Shown one piece after another: positions 1-9,069 of a stretch of DNA of 64,000 nucleotides (the first letter of the stretch is position 1; the number at the start of each line of letters is the position of its first letter). The position numbers and the translations under genes were made by a program. Source of the stretch: Hoylesella saccharolytica JCM 17484 (GTDB taxonomy: Bacteria; Bacteroidota; Bacteroidia; Bacteroidales; Bacteroidaceae); the NCBI RefSeq assembly GCF_000614205.1, contig NZ_BAKN01000007.1, positions 1 to 64,000 of the forward strand. The letters are read 5' to 3'. The notes under the pieces are model-generated. The model was not told the DNA's origin. It worked only from the letters and a program-made list of their open reading frames with translations, and searched no databases.

Positions 1-248
1 TGTCGGAGACTCCCGAAATGGTTTCAGAGATTCTGACGAGGCGTCGGAGACTCCTGAAATGGTTTCAGAGATTCTGACGAGGCGTCGGAGACTCCCGAAA
101 TGGTTTCAGAGATTCTGACGGGATGTCCGGAGACTCTCGAAATGGTTTCATAGACTCTGACGAGGCGTCGGAAACTCCCGAAATGGTTTCAGAGATTCTG
201 ACGAGGTATCGGAGAACTCCCGAAATGGTTTCAGAGACTCTGATGAAG
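1..248. repeat. 41/42-bp tandem array, six units
   Basis: Six near-identical units begin at 1, 42, 83, 124, 166 and 207; four are 41 bp and two are 42 bp. A degenerate seventh begins at 249. Each unit contains CCGAAATGGTTTCAGAGA and the small hairpin TCAGA-GAT-TCTGA. The two halves of a unit resemble each other weakly (GAGACTCCCGA versus GAGATTCTGA), so the array may derive from a unit of about 21 bp. The array is cut by the window edge and lies just past the 3' end of the DUF4301 gene. It shows no credible coding content. Confidence 0.9.
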
Positions 249-285
249 CATCCCGACACGCTGAAATCCATACGCTTTGTTGTGT

Positions 286-1803
286 TTAACGATGTTCCTC
301 GCGCAGCAAATCGTTCACCGTCTTCACGGGATTGAAGGTAGACAGGGGCACTTCTACAAACACGGTGTTCCAATCGCTCATTGCCCCATTCCATAAGCCG
401 GGCAATTCGAGCGCCTTTAAGGTATGCCCGTTTTTACTTTTTGAACTGATAAAACCGGTCGAAGCATCCACAAAATCGGGTAGATGAAATGCGCTACCTT
501 TGTAATCGCAAAGGCCACAAACGAGATCTACGGGGTTAAAGTGCGTTCCCTCGCGAAACATTCGCAGGTAATCGGCGTTGCTGCTGTCTATCTGACTGCT
601 TTCGAGTATCTGCAAGCTCACCGTTCCGTCGGGGTTATAGGTCAGGAACGGACCGCCTCCCGGTTCGCCTACATTCTTCACAACACCACAAACGCGCATC
701 GGGCGGTTCAGTTTTTTACGTAGATATGCCGTGCGCTCAGTACGGCTCAGCGTATCAAAATCTGCTTTCGTGCAACACAAATCATCTTCAACAAACTGAC
801 GAACTTGCTCCAAATCAGCATCCGAAAATGTCTCTGTGTCGAGCAATTGCAGATAATCGAACGCCCGCCGTTGCAACGTTACCAATATGCCCGCCAACAA
901 CTGCTTATAAGCTACAGTTTCTTCTTTCAGCCGGTCGGGCACCACGTTATCGATGTTTTTAATAAATACCACCTCGCCTTGTATGTCGTTGAGGTTGCGA
1001 ATAAGTGCTCCGTGCCCACCGGGACGGAATAACAGCGACCCGTCTTCATTGCGAAACGGTGTATTATCGGGATTCACAGCGATGGTATCGGTGTTGGGTT
1101 GTTGCTCTGAGAACGATACATTGAGCCGTATATCGTATTTGCGGGCATACTTGTCGGCCACCTCCTGCACTTTGTCTTTAAACATCTGCATGTGGTTGTG
1201 CGACACGGTGAAGTGTACATTTGCCTCCCGATTCGACGCTGCATACAGCGCCGCCTCAACCAAATGTTCTTCGAGCGGTGTGCGCGGACCGTCGTCGTAG
1301 TTGTGAAACAACAGCAAACCTTTCGGCATAGCGCCGTAGTTCAGTCCGCACTTTTCGAGCAGATGCGCCACCACTTCCTTATAACGACCCGCCTCAAGCA
1401 GTCCGCACACATTGGTAGAAATGTCGGCTTTGCACGCACTGCACAGCGCTTTACGAAACGCAAACTGTCGCAGATTACTAAAAAATTCTTTCTCAAACGC
1501 CGTTGTCGGCGTGTCGTAATCGGCCTCCAAGAACGCGAACAGGTCTTTAAACATTCTGCTGGCAGCACCCGACGCCGGCACAAACTTAACTATTTTGTGC
1601 CCTTCGTCCTTATATTTCTGCCAGGCCTGCACATACTCTGCCTGCTCTTTCTTTGTAACTGCCATGATTCCGCGCCGGACAGACGCAGCCGCTTCTATCC
1701 GAAGAAACGGAAATCCGGTGCGAAACTGTTCTAATTGTCGGTTCACATCAGCCTCCGAGATTCCCCGTTCGGCTATTTGTTGAAAATCTTTTTGTGATAA
1801 CAT
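286..1803 (-). CDS. DUF4301 family protein, possible nucleotide-sugar pyrophosphorylase relative
   Basis: A 505-residue cytoplasmic protein with no signal peptide or membrane segment. I recognise it as the DUF4301 family common in Bacteroidetes, whose function is not established. Two stretches resemble UDP-sugar pyrophosphorylases. One is a glycine-rich N-terminal motif around residues 74-85 (FVPASGAASRMF), reminiscent of the nucleotide-binding loop. The other is a central GGHGALIRNL followed by FIKNIDNV, matching the GHG and NxDN signatures of that fold. The ATG at 1803 is the natural start. The gene stands alone, convergent to the tandem array and about 100 bp from the end of the rel gene. 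Nucleotidyltransferase activity is my inference. Confidence 0.85.
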   Translation of the reverse strand: MLSQKDFQQIAERGISEADVNRQLEQFRTGFPFLRIEAAASVRRGIMAVTKKEQAEYVQAWQKYKDEGHKIVKFVPASGAASRMFKDLFAFLEADYDTPTTAFEKEFFSNLRQFAFRKALCSACKADISTNVCGLLEAGRYKEVVAHLLEKCGLNYGAMPKGLLLFHNYDDGPRTPLEEHLVEAALYAASNREANVHFTVSHNHMQMFKDKVQEVADKYARKYDIRLNVSFSEQQPNTDTIAVNPDNTPFRNEDGSLLFRPGGHGALIRNLNDIQGEVVFIKNIDNVVPDRLKEETVAYKQLLAGILVTLQRRAFDYLQLLDTETFSDADLEQVRQFVEDDLCCTKADFDTLSRTERTAYLRKKLNRPMRVCGVVKNVGEPGGGPFLTYNPDGTVSLQILESSQIDSSNADYLRMFREGTHFNPVDLVCGLCDYKGSAFHLPDFVDASTGFISSKSKNGHTLKALELPGLWNGAMSDWNTVFVEVPLSTFNPVKTVNDLLREEHR

Positions 1804-1902
1804 TGTTGTAGAGATTAGATATTGGAGATGAAAGATAAGTTTATCTTTCTACTTTTTCCTTTCCTTATGATCAATTGCTGATTATGAATTGTGAATTATG
1901 AA

Positions 1903-4119
1903 TTAAATTCTTGTAACCTGCTTCACACCTTTTACGGCGCGTATTTTTTTCATCAACGACTCGAGTTTGCCCACATCTTCCAACTGAACAACGATGTTTC
2001 CGTCAAACAATCCGTCGTGCGAATCGATATTAATGGAACGCATCACGATTTTCTCTTCCTTTGAAATGATGCTTGTAATGTTGTTGACAATGCCCAAATC
2101 GTCGTTGCCAATTACCTTGATGGTGATGCTGTATTGGCCCGCACTCTTTCCACTCCATCGTGCCTTAACGATACGATAGCCGAACCGTTTACGCAGTTCG
2201 GGCGCATTAGGACAGTTGGCACGATGGATTTTGATACCGCCGCTCACTGTAACGAAGCCGAAAACGGGGTCGCCATAGATAGGCTGACAACATTTGGCCA
2301 ACGAATAGTCTACGCCCTTGAGGTTGCGGTCGATTACCAACACATCTTCGTTAGAGCGGGCAATCTCCTCGTCAGGATTCTCGTAGTTAAACTCTGTTGC
2401 ACTGCGTACAGGGGTCGCAGCATTGAGGTTCTGGTCGTAATCGCGCACCTCGACATACTTTTCTATCACCTCGTTCACATCCAACTTCTCGTCGGCAATC
2501 TGCTTATAAAAGTCGGTTACAAGCTTAAAGCCCATCCTTTTTATCAGGTGCATCATCGTTGCCTCGTCAAAATCTATTTTGCGATTCTTCATGCGTCGCT
2601 CCAATAGTTCTTTGGCATAGGCACCATCTTTCACCAACGTATCTTTCAAGGCCAGTTTTATCTTGGCTTTTGCACGTGGAGTTTTGGCAATGTTCACCCA
2701 TTCGGGCTTGGGCATCTGATTGTTTTGAGTAACGATTTCCACCTCGTCGCCCGATTTCAGTTCGGCACGAAACGATACATTCTTGCCATTGATTTTACCG
2801 CCCACACATTTATTACCCACCCCTGAGTGGATGCGATAGGCAAAGTCGAGAATGGTAGCACCTTTGGGAAACTTCAGCAGTTCGCCTTTGGGCGTGAAAA
2901 CAAACACTTCGTCTTCGTATAACCCGAGTTTAAACTGGTCCATCAGTTGCAAGTCGTCGTTGCTTTCAAGTGCAGCCCGAATGTTCGACAGCCACTCGTC
3001 TACTCCACTTTCGCCCTTAATTCCTTTGTAACGCCAGTGCGCTGCCAAGCCCTTTTCAGCAATCTCGTCCATCCGTTCGGTACGAATTTGCACCTCAACC
3101 CACTTGTTCTCGGGTCCCAAAACAGTGATGTGCAGACTCTCGTATCCATTACTTTTGGGCACACTAAGCCAATCGCGCAGTCGTTTAGGATTGGGCATAT
3201 ACATATCCGTAACGATAGAATAGGCCTGCCAGCACTGCATTTTTTCGCGCTCTATAGGCGAATCGATGATGATACGGATGGCAAAAAGGTCGTAAATACC
3301 TTCAAAACCACACTTTTGTTTCTTCATCTTTTGCCAGATAGAGTGAATACTTTTCGTGCGTCCTTTCATATGAAACCGAAGCCCGGCTCCCTGCAATTGT
3401 CGCTGAATAGGCTCGATAAACCGCTCGATGTAACTATCTCGTGCCTGTTTTGTGGCGTTCAGTTTATCTTTTATCATGTAGTAAGCATCGTGCTCCAGAT
3501 ACTTCAAACTAAGGTCTTCCAATTCGCCTTTCAGTTTATACAGGCCTAATTTGTGCGCTAATGGGGCATAAAGATAACTCGCCTCTTGTGCCACTTCCTG
3601 CCGCGCCTCCTCGTTATCCGTGTCGCGCACTTGCCGCATTAGATTCACGCGATCGGCAATCATAATCAGAATAACGCGCATGTCTTCGGCAAAGGAGATG
3701 AGCAAATTGCGAAAATTCTCGCTTTCAATAACCGGATTGCGCTTGTAAAGCTCCTGAATACGAACCAATCCGTGAATAATCTGTGCCACACTTTTACCAA
3801 ATTCGCGCTCTATTTCTTCGGCCGAATAACTGCCCCCCACGATGCCGGCATAGAGGATAATGGCTACAACGGCATCGCGTTTCAAACCGATTTCCTCTAC
3901 GGCAATCTCTGCCGTTTCGAGCGCATGTAGTACCGGATTCAGTCCAAACACATCTCGTTGCAATTCTCCCCGTTCCATTGCCTCGCCGATATGACGCTGC
4001 AATTTCTCGCCATCGTCGGGCAGCAAACCGGCAGACAACGTCTTCTTCAGCCTCTTCAGTATCTCTTCGGCCTGCCCTTTTTCTTCATCCGTAAATACCA
4101 GTTTCTCTTTCATTAGCAT
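1903..4119 (-). CDS. RelA/SpoT-family (p)ppGpp synthetase with degenerate hydrolase domain
   Basis: A 738-residue long RSH protein that makes the stringent-response alarmone (p)ppGpp. The synthetase domain (about 250-365) is intact: RTKSIHSIWQKM, YDLFAIRII, NGYESLHITV and VEVQIRTERMDEIAEKG. Its RLRD motif at 313-316 is the basic type seen in bifunctional enzymes. A TGS domain follows at about 400-465 and a C-terminal ACT domain at about 660-738. In the N-terminal hydrolase domain, the manganese-binding HD pair is replaced by YA near residues 90-91 (ILYAGIVGGS). The downstream ED pair is also gone, so hydrolysis is probably lost. A second RSH enzyme elsewhere would have to degrade (p)ppGpp. 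A -7 box lies at 4158-4165. Confidence 0.93.
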   Translation of the reverse strand: MLMKEKLVFTDEEKGQAEEILKRLKKTLSAGLLPDDGEKLQRHIGEAMERGELQRDVFGLNPVLHALETAEIAVEEIGLKRDAVVAIILYAGIVGGSYSAEEIEREFGKSVAQIIHGLVRIQELYKRNPVIESENFRNLLISFAEDMRVILIMIADRVNLMRQVRDTDNEEARQEVAQEASYLYAPLAHKLGLYKLKGELEDLSLKYLEHDAYYMIKDKLNATKQARDSYIERFIEPIQRQLQGAGLRFHMKGRTKSIHSIWQKMKKQKCGFEGIYDLFAIRIIIDSPIEREKMQCWQAYSIVTDMYMPNPKRLRDWLSVPKSNGYESLHITVLGPENKWVEVQIRTERMDEIAEKGLAAHWRYKGIKGESGVDEWLSNIRAALESNDDLQLMDQFKLGLYEDEVFVFTPKGELLKFPKGATILDFAYRIHSGVGNKCVGGKINGKNVSFRAELKSGDEVEIVTQNNQMPKPEWVNIAKTPRAKAKIKLALKDTLVKDGAYAKELLERRMKNRKIDFDEATMMHLIKRMGFKLVTDFYKQIADEKLDVNEVIEKYVEVRDYDQNLNAATPVRSATEFNYENPDEEIARSNEDVLVIDRNLKGVDYSLAKCCQPIYGDPVFGFVTVSGGIKIHRANCPNAPELRKRFGYRIVKARWSGKSAGQYSITIKVIGNDDLGIVNNITSIISKEEKIVMRSINIDSHDGLFDGNIVVQLEDVGKLESLMKKIRAVKGVKQVTRI

Positions 4120-4157
4120 CTTTTATTTTCAAATTGTACAGTGTAGCTTATCCTATG

Positions 4158-4165
4158 CAAAGGTA
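4158..4165 (-). promoter_or_regulatory. -7 box of the rel gene promoter
   Basis: Read on the minus strand this is TACCTTTG, the Bacteroidetes -7 consensus TAnnTTTG. It lies about 38 bp ahead of the rel start codon, in the 79-bp gap between divergent rel and fmt. Confidence 0.6.
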
Positions 4166-4213
4166 CATAAATAATTTAACACAATAACTTCACCTGTTTT
4201 GCGTTATGTATCT

Positions 4214-5203
4214 ATGAAAAAAGAAGACTTGCGAATTGTGTTCATGGGAACACCCGAATTTGCCGTCGAGTCGCTTCGTGCACTCTTTGAAGGCGGATAT
4301 AACGTTGTGGCCGTGGTAACACAGCCCGATAAACCGGTAGGTCGGCACGGCTCAGTGCTACAAGCTTCGGCTGTAAAAGAATATGCGTTAAGCAAAAATC
4401 TGCCGGTACTGCAACCCGTGAAGATGAAAGATGAAGCGTTTTTGGAAGAACTTAAATCTTATCATGCCGACTTACAAGTAGTGGTGGCGTTTCGTATGTT
4501 GCCCGAACAAGTGTGGGCTATGCCGCGCTTTGGTACGTTCAATGTGCATGCTGCTCTGCTGCCTCAGTATCGCGGTGCAGCACCTATCAACTGGGCGGTT
4601 ATCAACGGCGAAACGCAGACGGGCGTTACTACGTTCTTTCTCGACCACGATATCGATACGGGAAAAATTATACAACAAAAGCCTTTTGATATCCCCGATG
4701 ATGCTGATGTGGCATTCGTTTACGACGGTCTGATGCGTCTTGGTGCCGACATCTGCATCGAAACGGTCAATCTGGTTTTGGAAAACGATGGCGAAGTAGA
4801 GGCTATTACACAACCACAAAGCGGAGAACTAAAGCATGCCCCAAAGATTTTTAAGGAAACTTGCGAAATCAATTGGCAGCAAAACGCTAAAAAAGTGTAC
4901 GATTTTATTCGCGGTCTGAGCCCCTATCCCGGCGCATGGACTATTATATATAAAGGTGATATGCCCGAAGATAAACAGTCGGGTATAGTTTTGAAAATCT
5001 TCAAAACGGCCAAGACGGAGGGCGTATTGTCACCCCACAACGCAACTGCGGGTACTTTCTTCGTCGCCAATAATCGGCTATATATCCACACGGCCGACCG
5101 TCCTTTGGAAATTCTCGAACTGCAGTTGGCAGGCAAACGACGTATGACGGCTCGCGACTTTATTAACGGTATGCGCGATATTACAGATTATCGGGCACAC
5201 TAA
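4214..5203 (+). CDS. fmt: methionyl-tRNA formyltransferase
   Basis: Formylates the initiator Met-tRNA using 10-formyltetrahydrofolate, in the cytoplasm. From the ATG at 4214 the protein has 329 residues, close to the family length. It opens with RIVFMGTPEFAVESL, the folate-fold N-terminus. It carries the family signature LLPQYRGAAPINWAVINGE and the following TGVTTFFLDHDIDTG. The C-terminal OB-like domain ends near the stop. An in-frame TTG at 4199 would add five residues, but the ATG fits homologues better. The gene is divergent from rel and is followed 85 bp later by the histidine kinase. Confidence 0.96.
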   Translation: MKKEDLRIVFMGTPEFAVESLRALFEGGYNVVAVVTQPDKPVGRHGSVLQASAVKEYALSKNLPVLQPVKMKDEAFLEELKSYHADLQVVVAFRMLPEQVWAMPRFGTFNVHAALLPQYRGAAPINWAVINGETQTGVTTFFLDHDIDTGKIIQQKPFDIPDDADVAFVYDGLMRLGADICIETVNLVLENDGEVEAITQPQSGELKHAPKIFKETCEINWQQNAKKVYDFIRGLSPYPGAWTIIYKGDMPEDKQSGIVLKIFKTAKTEGVLSPHNATAGTFFVANNRLYIHTADRPLEILELQLAGKRRMTARDFINGMRDITDYRAH

Positions 5204-5288
5204 AAGTCGGCGTGCAACAATGGTTGCAACGCCCTTTCCACACATCCCCCGAAATGTAATATTCCCCATCGTTTCGCGTTTGTTGAGT

Positions 5289-6466
5289 ATGCAATGGACT
5301 GACAGAATTCGACAGGTGAAGATTTTTTTAGTGTTGGCAGCAGTATTGATTGCTGTTGCATCGCTCGTTGCATCACGCTTGCTCACCCGCGACTTAGAAA
5401 CAGAAGAACACCATAAGATGGAAATCTGGGCCGAAGCCATGCGTGCACTCAATCATGCAGACGAAAACACCGATCTTAATCTGGTTCTCAAAGTCATCAA
5501 TACCAATCAAACCATCCCCGTTATCGTGCTCGATGCAGACGGCAAAGTGCAAACTTTTCGCAACATCGACCTAAAATCAAAGAACGTTACCGACAGCATG
5601 ACTACCCTTGCACAGATGGGTCGCCAACTGAAAGATGAAGGGCGATCCATCCGAATCTTGCTCAACGGTACCGCCAAGCACGATTACATCGATGTGTGTT
5701 ACGACGATTCGCTCATGCTCAAACGTCTCGCCACCTATCCTTATGTACAGTTGGGCGTGGTGCTTATCTTTGTTGTGGTGGCTATTTTTGCATTGCTCAC
5801 CTCCAAGAAAGCCGAACAAAACAAGGTGTGGGTGGGTCTTTCGAAAGAAACTGCCCATCAGTTGGGCACACCCATATCGAGCCTGATGGCATGGACCGAA
5901 GTGTTGAAAGAAACGTATCCCGATGATATGCTTATCCCGGAAATGGAAAAAGACATCAGCCGACTACAGTTGGTGGCCGATCGTTTCTCAAAAATCGGCT
6001 CTCTGCCCGAACCTGTTCCCGCTTCTTTAAACGAGGTTCTAACCCACGTTGGCGATTATATGAACAAGCGCACATCAAGTAAAATCAGCATACAACACGC
6101 ATTTCCCAACCACGAAGTAATTGTCCGCATCAACGCGTCGCTCTTCGAATGGGTTATCGAAAACCTCTGTAAAAATGCCGTCGACGCCATAGGCGAACAA
6201 CCGGCACCATCACTCTGCGGCTCGAAGATACACCTCAACGTGCGGTTATTGAAGTTTCAGACACCGGAAAGGGAATACGCACGAAAGACATACGCAATGT
6301 TTTTCGTCCCGGTTTCACCACCAAAAGTCGTGGTTGGGGGCTCGGTCTGTCGCTCGCCAAACGCATTGTAGAATCTTATCACCACGGAAAGATATGGGTA
6401 AAAAGTTCCGAACCGGGCGTAGGAACAACTTTTCGGATAGAGCTGAAGAAAGTTGTCGGCTCGTAA
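5289..6466 (+). CDS. sensor histidine kinase, reading frame broken near 6203
   Basis: Membrane-bound two-component sensor kinase. The start at 5289 gives a basic N-terminus and a first membrane helix (about residues 10-32). A periplasmic sensor stretch and a second helix (about 155-175) follow. The H-box SKETAHQLGTPISSL comes next, with the phosphoacceptor at about His190, and then the N-box ENLCKNAVDAIGE. After 6200 the frame is wrong. In the -1 frame the sequence continues as VSDTGKGI, RPGFTTKSRGWGLGLSLAK and a normal end at 6466. Restoring one G in CCGGC at 6201-6205 rejoins the ATPase domain into 392 residues. I infer a sequence error or a very recent mutation. No response regulator is adjacent. 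An earlier ATG at 5220 is possible. Confidence 0.85.
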
Positions 6467-6470
6467 TAAA

Positions 6471-6893
6471 AACTTACAAATTGTAAGTTTCACCATTGTT
6501 AAAAACATACACCCTACCTTCAAATGCTTGCGATAGAAGCAAACAAGTTGCCGTTTGCTTGCAAATACACGCGTATTTTGCATTTCTGTATATGCTTGAC
6601 AATCAGAGAATTATCTGTTTCTAGATAAATTTTGCCCGTTTTTTACCCCTCCGAAACGCCCTAAAACCGTGTTTTTCGGGCTACAAAAGCTATGGTTTTA
6701 GGCTGCAAAACCTATGCTTTTACCACCCAAAAACTATGCTTTCGCCACTCAAAACCTATGCTTTTGCATTTTCAAAGCTGTTTTTTTGACTAAATAAACG
6801 AAAGTTTTTTGCTATTTGAAGAAAGTGATTTGTAACGAAAAAAGAAAACAGAAAATGTTCTCGAATGTTAAAAAAGTAACAAATTGAAAGCAA
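6471..6893 (+). repeat. 420-bp repeat element, copy A
   Basis: Starts five bases after the kinase stop with the short palindrome ACTTACAAATTGTAAGTTT. It ends with AAAAAAGTAACAAATTGAAAG, which is inverse to the start of copy D. Inside, at 6664-6795, are six 22-bp units of the AAACCTATGCTTTT type. It shares the lead-in CTCCGAAACGCCCTAAAAC with copy D. Similarity to copy C continues past the end to about 7060. It is non-coding. Together with that extension it fills the gap from 6467 to the DUF177 gene. Confidence 0.75.
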
Positions 6894-7110
6894 CTTAAAA
6901 AGTGAAGAAGTAAAAAGATGAAAGGGCATTTCTTGGATAAGGATGAAAGAATAAGGATGAAAGTTTGTGTGTTAGTCCGTCTCCCGTAAACTACTTTCAC
7001 CTACTTAATCCTAATCTTACCTACCATATCTACTTACCATCTGCATCTTTTCCCCTTTTCATCTTTTCACTTTTTCTCCTTTTCATTATCGCTATCAGAA
7101 AAAATATTTG

Positions 7111-7118
7111 TAACTTTG
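7111..7118 (+). promoter_or_regulatory. -7 box of the DUF177-rpmF-fabH promoter
   Basis: TAACTTTG matches TAnnTTTG and lies only 8 bp ahead of the ATG at 7127. The transcript should therefore be leaderless or nearly so. Confidence 0.65.
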
Positions 7119-7126
7119 CACTCCAA

Positions 7127-7660
7127 ATGTGTGACTTGGAGACCTTTCAACTTCATCTCAAGATGCTAAAAGAAGGCGAAAACCGCTTTAAATACAGCCT
7201 TGATGATGGTTTTTTCGAGGCAATTGACGCACCCGAAGTAAAGAGCGGAAAGCTTGATGTTGAGCTCTCTGCTCATCGGAATGCCGATTTTTTTGAGCTG
7301 AATTTTCATACCAAAGGCTGGGTAAACATACCTTGCGATCTCTGTCTTGACGACATGAAGCAGCCCATTGATACCGCAAATCGATTGCTTGTAAAATTCG
7401 GAGAGGCCTATTCGGAAGACGATGAGCAGGTGGTTGTCGAAGAAAACAATCCCGTTCTCGACCTTTCATGGTTTATTTACGAGTTTATCGTGCTCAATAT
7501 TCCCATTAAGCACGTGCACGCTCCCGGTAAATGCAACCCCGAAATGATTGATATGTTGCATACACATATGGCCACGCAGGGTGCTGGCGATAACGAACAA
7601 CAAAGCATAGACCCACGCTGGATGAAACTGATAGAAATAAAAAACAATATTAAAGATTAA
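7127..7660 (+). CDS. DUF177 (YceD-like) protein
   Basis: A 177-residue cytoplasmic protein of the DUF177/YceD family, which is nearly always encoded just ahead of ribosomal protein L32. Plant and bacterial members are linked to 23S rRNA accumulation. The family Cys pair is visible in NIPCDLCLDDM in the middle of the protein, followed by an acidic stretch. The ATG at 7127 is chosen because the N-terminus from there (MCDLETFQLHLKML) aligns with family openings. The longer reading frame upstream runs into repeat DNA. The stop is 5 bp from rpmF, so the two are surely co-transcribed. Confidence 0.88.
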   Translation: MCDLETFQLHLKMLKEGENRFKYSLDDGFFEAIDAPEVKSGKLDVELSAHRNADFFELNFHTKGWVNIPCDLCLDDMKQPIDTANRLLVKFGEAYSEDDEQVVVEENNPVLDLSWFIYEFIVLNIPIKHVHAPGKCNPEMIDMLHTHMATQGAGDNEQQSIDPRWMKLIEIKNNIKD

Positions 7661-7665
7661 ACAAA

Positions 7666-7854
7666 ATGGCACATCCTAAAAGAAGACAGTCAAAGACTCG
7701 TACACTTAAGAGAAGAACCCATGATAAGGCTGTAGCTCCTACACTGGCACTTTGCCCCAACTGCGGCTCTTATTATGTATATCATACCGTATGTCCCACC
7801 TGCGGACAATACAGAGGTAAGGTTGCTATCGTTAAGGAAGAAGTTGTTGAATAA
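7666..7854 (+). CDS. rpmF: 50S ribosomal protein L32
   Basis: A 62-residue large-subunit ribosomal protein. It begins MAHPKRRQSKTRTLKRR, the basic L32 N-terminus. Four cysteines at 30, 33, 43 and 46 (CPNCGSYYV and CPTCGQYRG) make it the zinc-binding form. It sits between DUF177 and fabH, the widely conserved arrangement. The stop codon overlaps the fabH start by one base (TAATG), implying translational coupling. Confidence 0.97.
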   Translation: MAHPKRRQSKTRTLKRRTHDKAVAPTLALCPNCGSYYVYHTVCPTCGQYRGKVAIVKEEVVE

Positions 7855-8876
7855 TGGATAAAATCAATGCGATAATCACAGGCGTCGCAGGCTATGTTCC
7901 CGATTACGTACTCAATAACGAGGAGTTATCGCGAATTGTAGACACCAACGACGAATGGATTACTACGCGAACGGGTATCAAAGAGCGTCGCATTCTTACC
8001 GAAGAAGGGCTCGGTACCTCTTATTTGGCACGAAAGGCAGCTAAGCTTTTGATGAAGAAAACAGGGGCCGACCCTGACAGCATCGATGCTGTTATCGTTG
8101 CAACCACAACGCCCGATTATATTCATCCCTCTACCGCATCTATCGTATTGGGTAAGCTGGGATTGAAAAATGCATTTGCATTCGATTTCTCTGCGGCTTG
8201 TTGTGGCTTTATGTACGCCTTTGATGTGGCGTGTAACATGATACAGAGCGGCAGACACAAGCGCATTATTGTTATCGGGGCAGACAAAATGTCGTCGATA
8301 ACCGATTACACAGACCGCGCCACTTGTCCGCTGTTTGGCGATGGAGCTGGAGCTGTAATGGTTGAAGGTACCACCGAAGAAAATGTAGGACTAATGGATT
8401 CTATCCATCTTGCAGACGGTATCGGACTACCTTTCCTGCATGTAAAAGCAGGCGGTTCGGTTTGTCCTTCATCGCGTTTCACCGTCGATCATCATTTGCA
8501 TTACACCTATCAGGAAGGGCGAACGGTATATCGTTACGCAGTTTCGGCAATGGGCGACGACTGCACCAAGTTAGCTGAACGTAATCATCTCAGCAACGAA
8601 GACATTAGTTACATCGTGCCTCATCAAGCCAATTTGCGCATTATCGAGGCCGTTGCAAAGCGTGTCGGCGTACCGATGGAGAAAGTATTGGTCAACATTC
8701 AACACTATGGTAACACCAGTGCAGCATGCATGCCCCTTGTTTTGTGGGATTTTGAAAAGCAACTCAAGAAAGGAGATAACATTATCTTTACTGCTTTCGG
8801 AGCAGGATTTGTTCACGGAGCCTCGTATTATCGATGGGCATACGACGGAGCAACTGCGGCGGAACAAGGTAAATAA
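7854..8876 (+). CDS. fabH: beta-ketoacyl-ACP synthase III
   Basis: Condenses an acyl-CoA primer with malonyl-ACP to start type II fatty acid synthesis in the cytoplasm. It is 340 residues long, the usual length. The catalytic triad is visible: Cys116 in FSAACCGFMYAF, His in VPHQANLRI and Asn in YGNTSAACMP. The N-terminal DEWITTRTGIKERR is the conserved CoA-site segment. It overlaps rpmF by one base and closes this operon: a strong hairpin terminator follows at 8915. The usual plsX between rpmF and fabH is absent here. Confidence 0.97.
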   Translation: MDKINAIITGVAGYVPDYVLNNEELSRIVDTNDEWITTRTGIKERRILTEEGLGTSYLARKAAKLLMKKTGADPDSIDAVIVATTTPDYIHPSTASIVLGKLGLKNAFAFDFSAACCGFMYAFDVACNMIQSGRHKRIIVIGADKMSSITDYTDRATCPLFGDGAGAVMVEGTTEENVGLMDSIHLADGIGLPFLHVKAGGSVCPSSRFTVDHHLHYTYQEGRTVYRYAVSAMGDDCTKLAERNHLSNEDISYIVPHQANLRIIEAVAKRVGVPMEKVLVNIQHYGNTSAACMPLVLWDFEKQLKKGDNIIFTAFGAGFVHGASYYRWAYDGATAAEQGK

Positions 8877-8914
8877 AGAAACACTTCAAACTTCAATAGG
8901 TTCTAATTGGTATA

Positions 8915-8953
8915 AAAAGACGCATCCTTTAAATCTTAAAGATGCGTCTTTTT
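8915..8953 (+). terminator. intrinsic terminator after fabH
   Basis: AAAAGACGCATC and GATGCGTCTTTTT form a perfect stem around a 14-base loop, ending in a T run. Confidence 0.88.
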
Positions 8954-9069
8954 GTCCTCAATCGAGGGGCAGTTTAATAGCTGTCGGCCTTTGCACAGAG
9001 TAAAAATGGCATCGGCTTTTACCGTTTTCTTCCCCTCATCTCATTACTACTTCACTTCAAAAAAAGTAT

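Noticed and set aside
65..394. ORFs through the 41-bp tandem array
   Set aside because: They only translate the repeat and overlap the DUF4301 3' end out of frame.
2947..3549. 200-residue plus-strand ORF inside the rel gene
   Set aside because: It is antisense to intact synthetase motifs, has no start context and shows no family features.
6812..7000. Minus-strand 62-residue ORF whose start resembles an ORF at 27393-27659 (both begin MKV-Y--RR-NTQTF)
   Set aside because: Both lie in the shared repeat extension. A one-base indel shifts the frames after about 20 residues, so only the DNA is conserved and not a protein.
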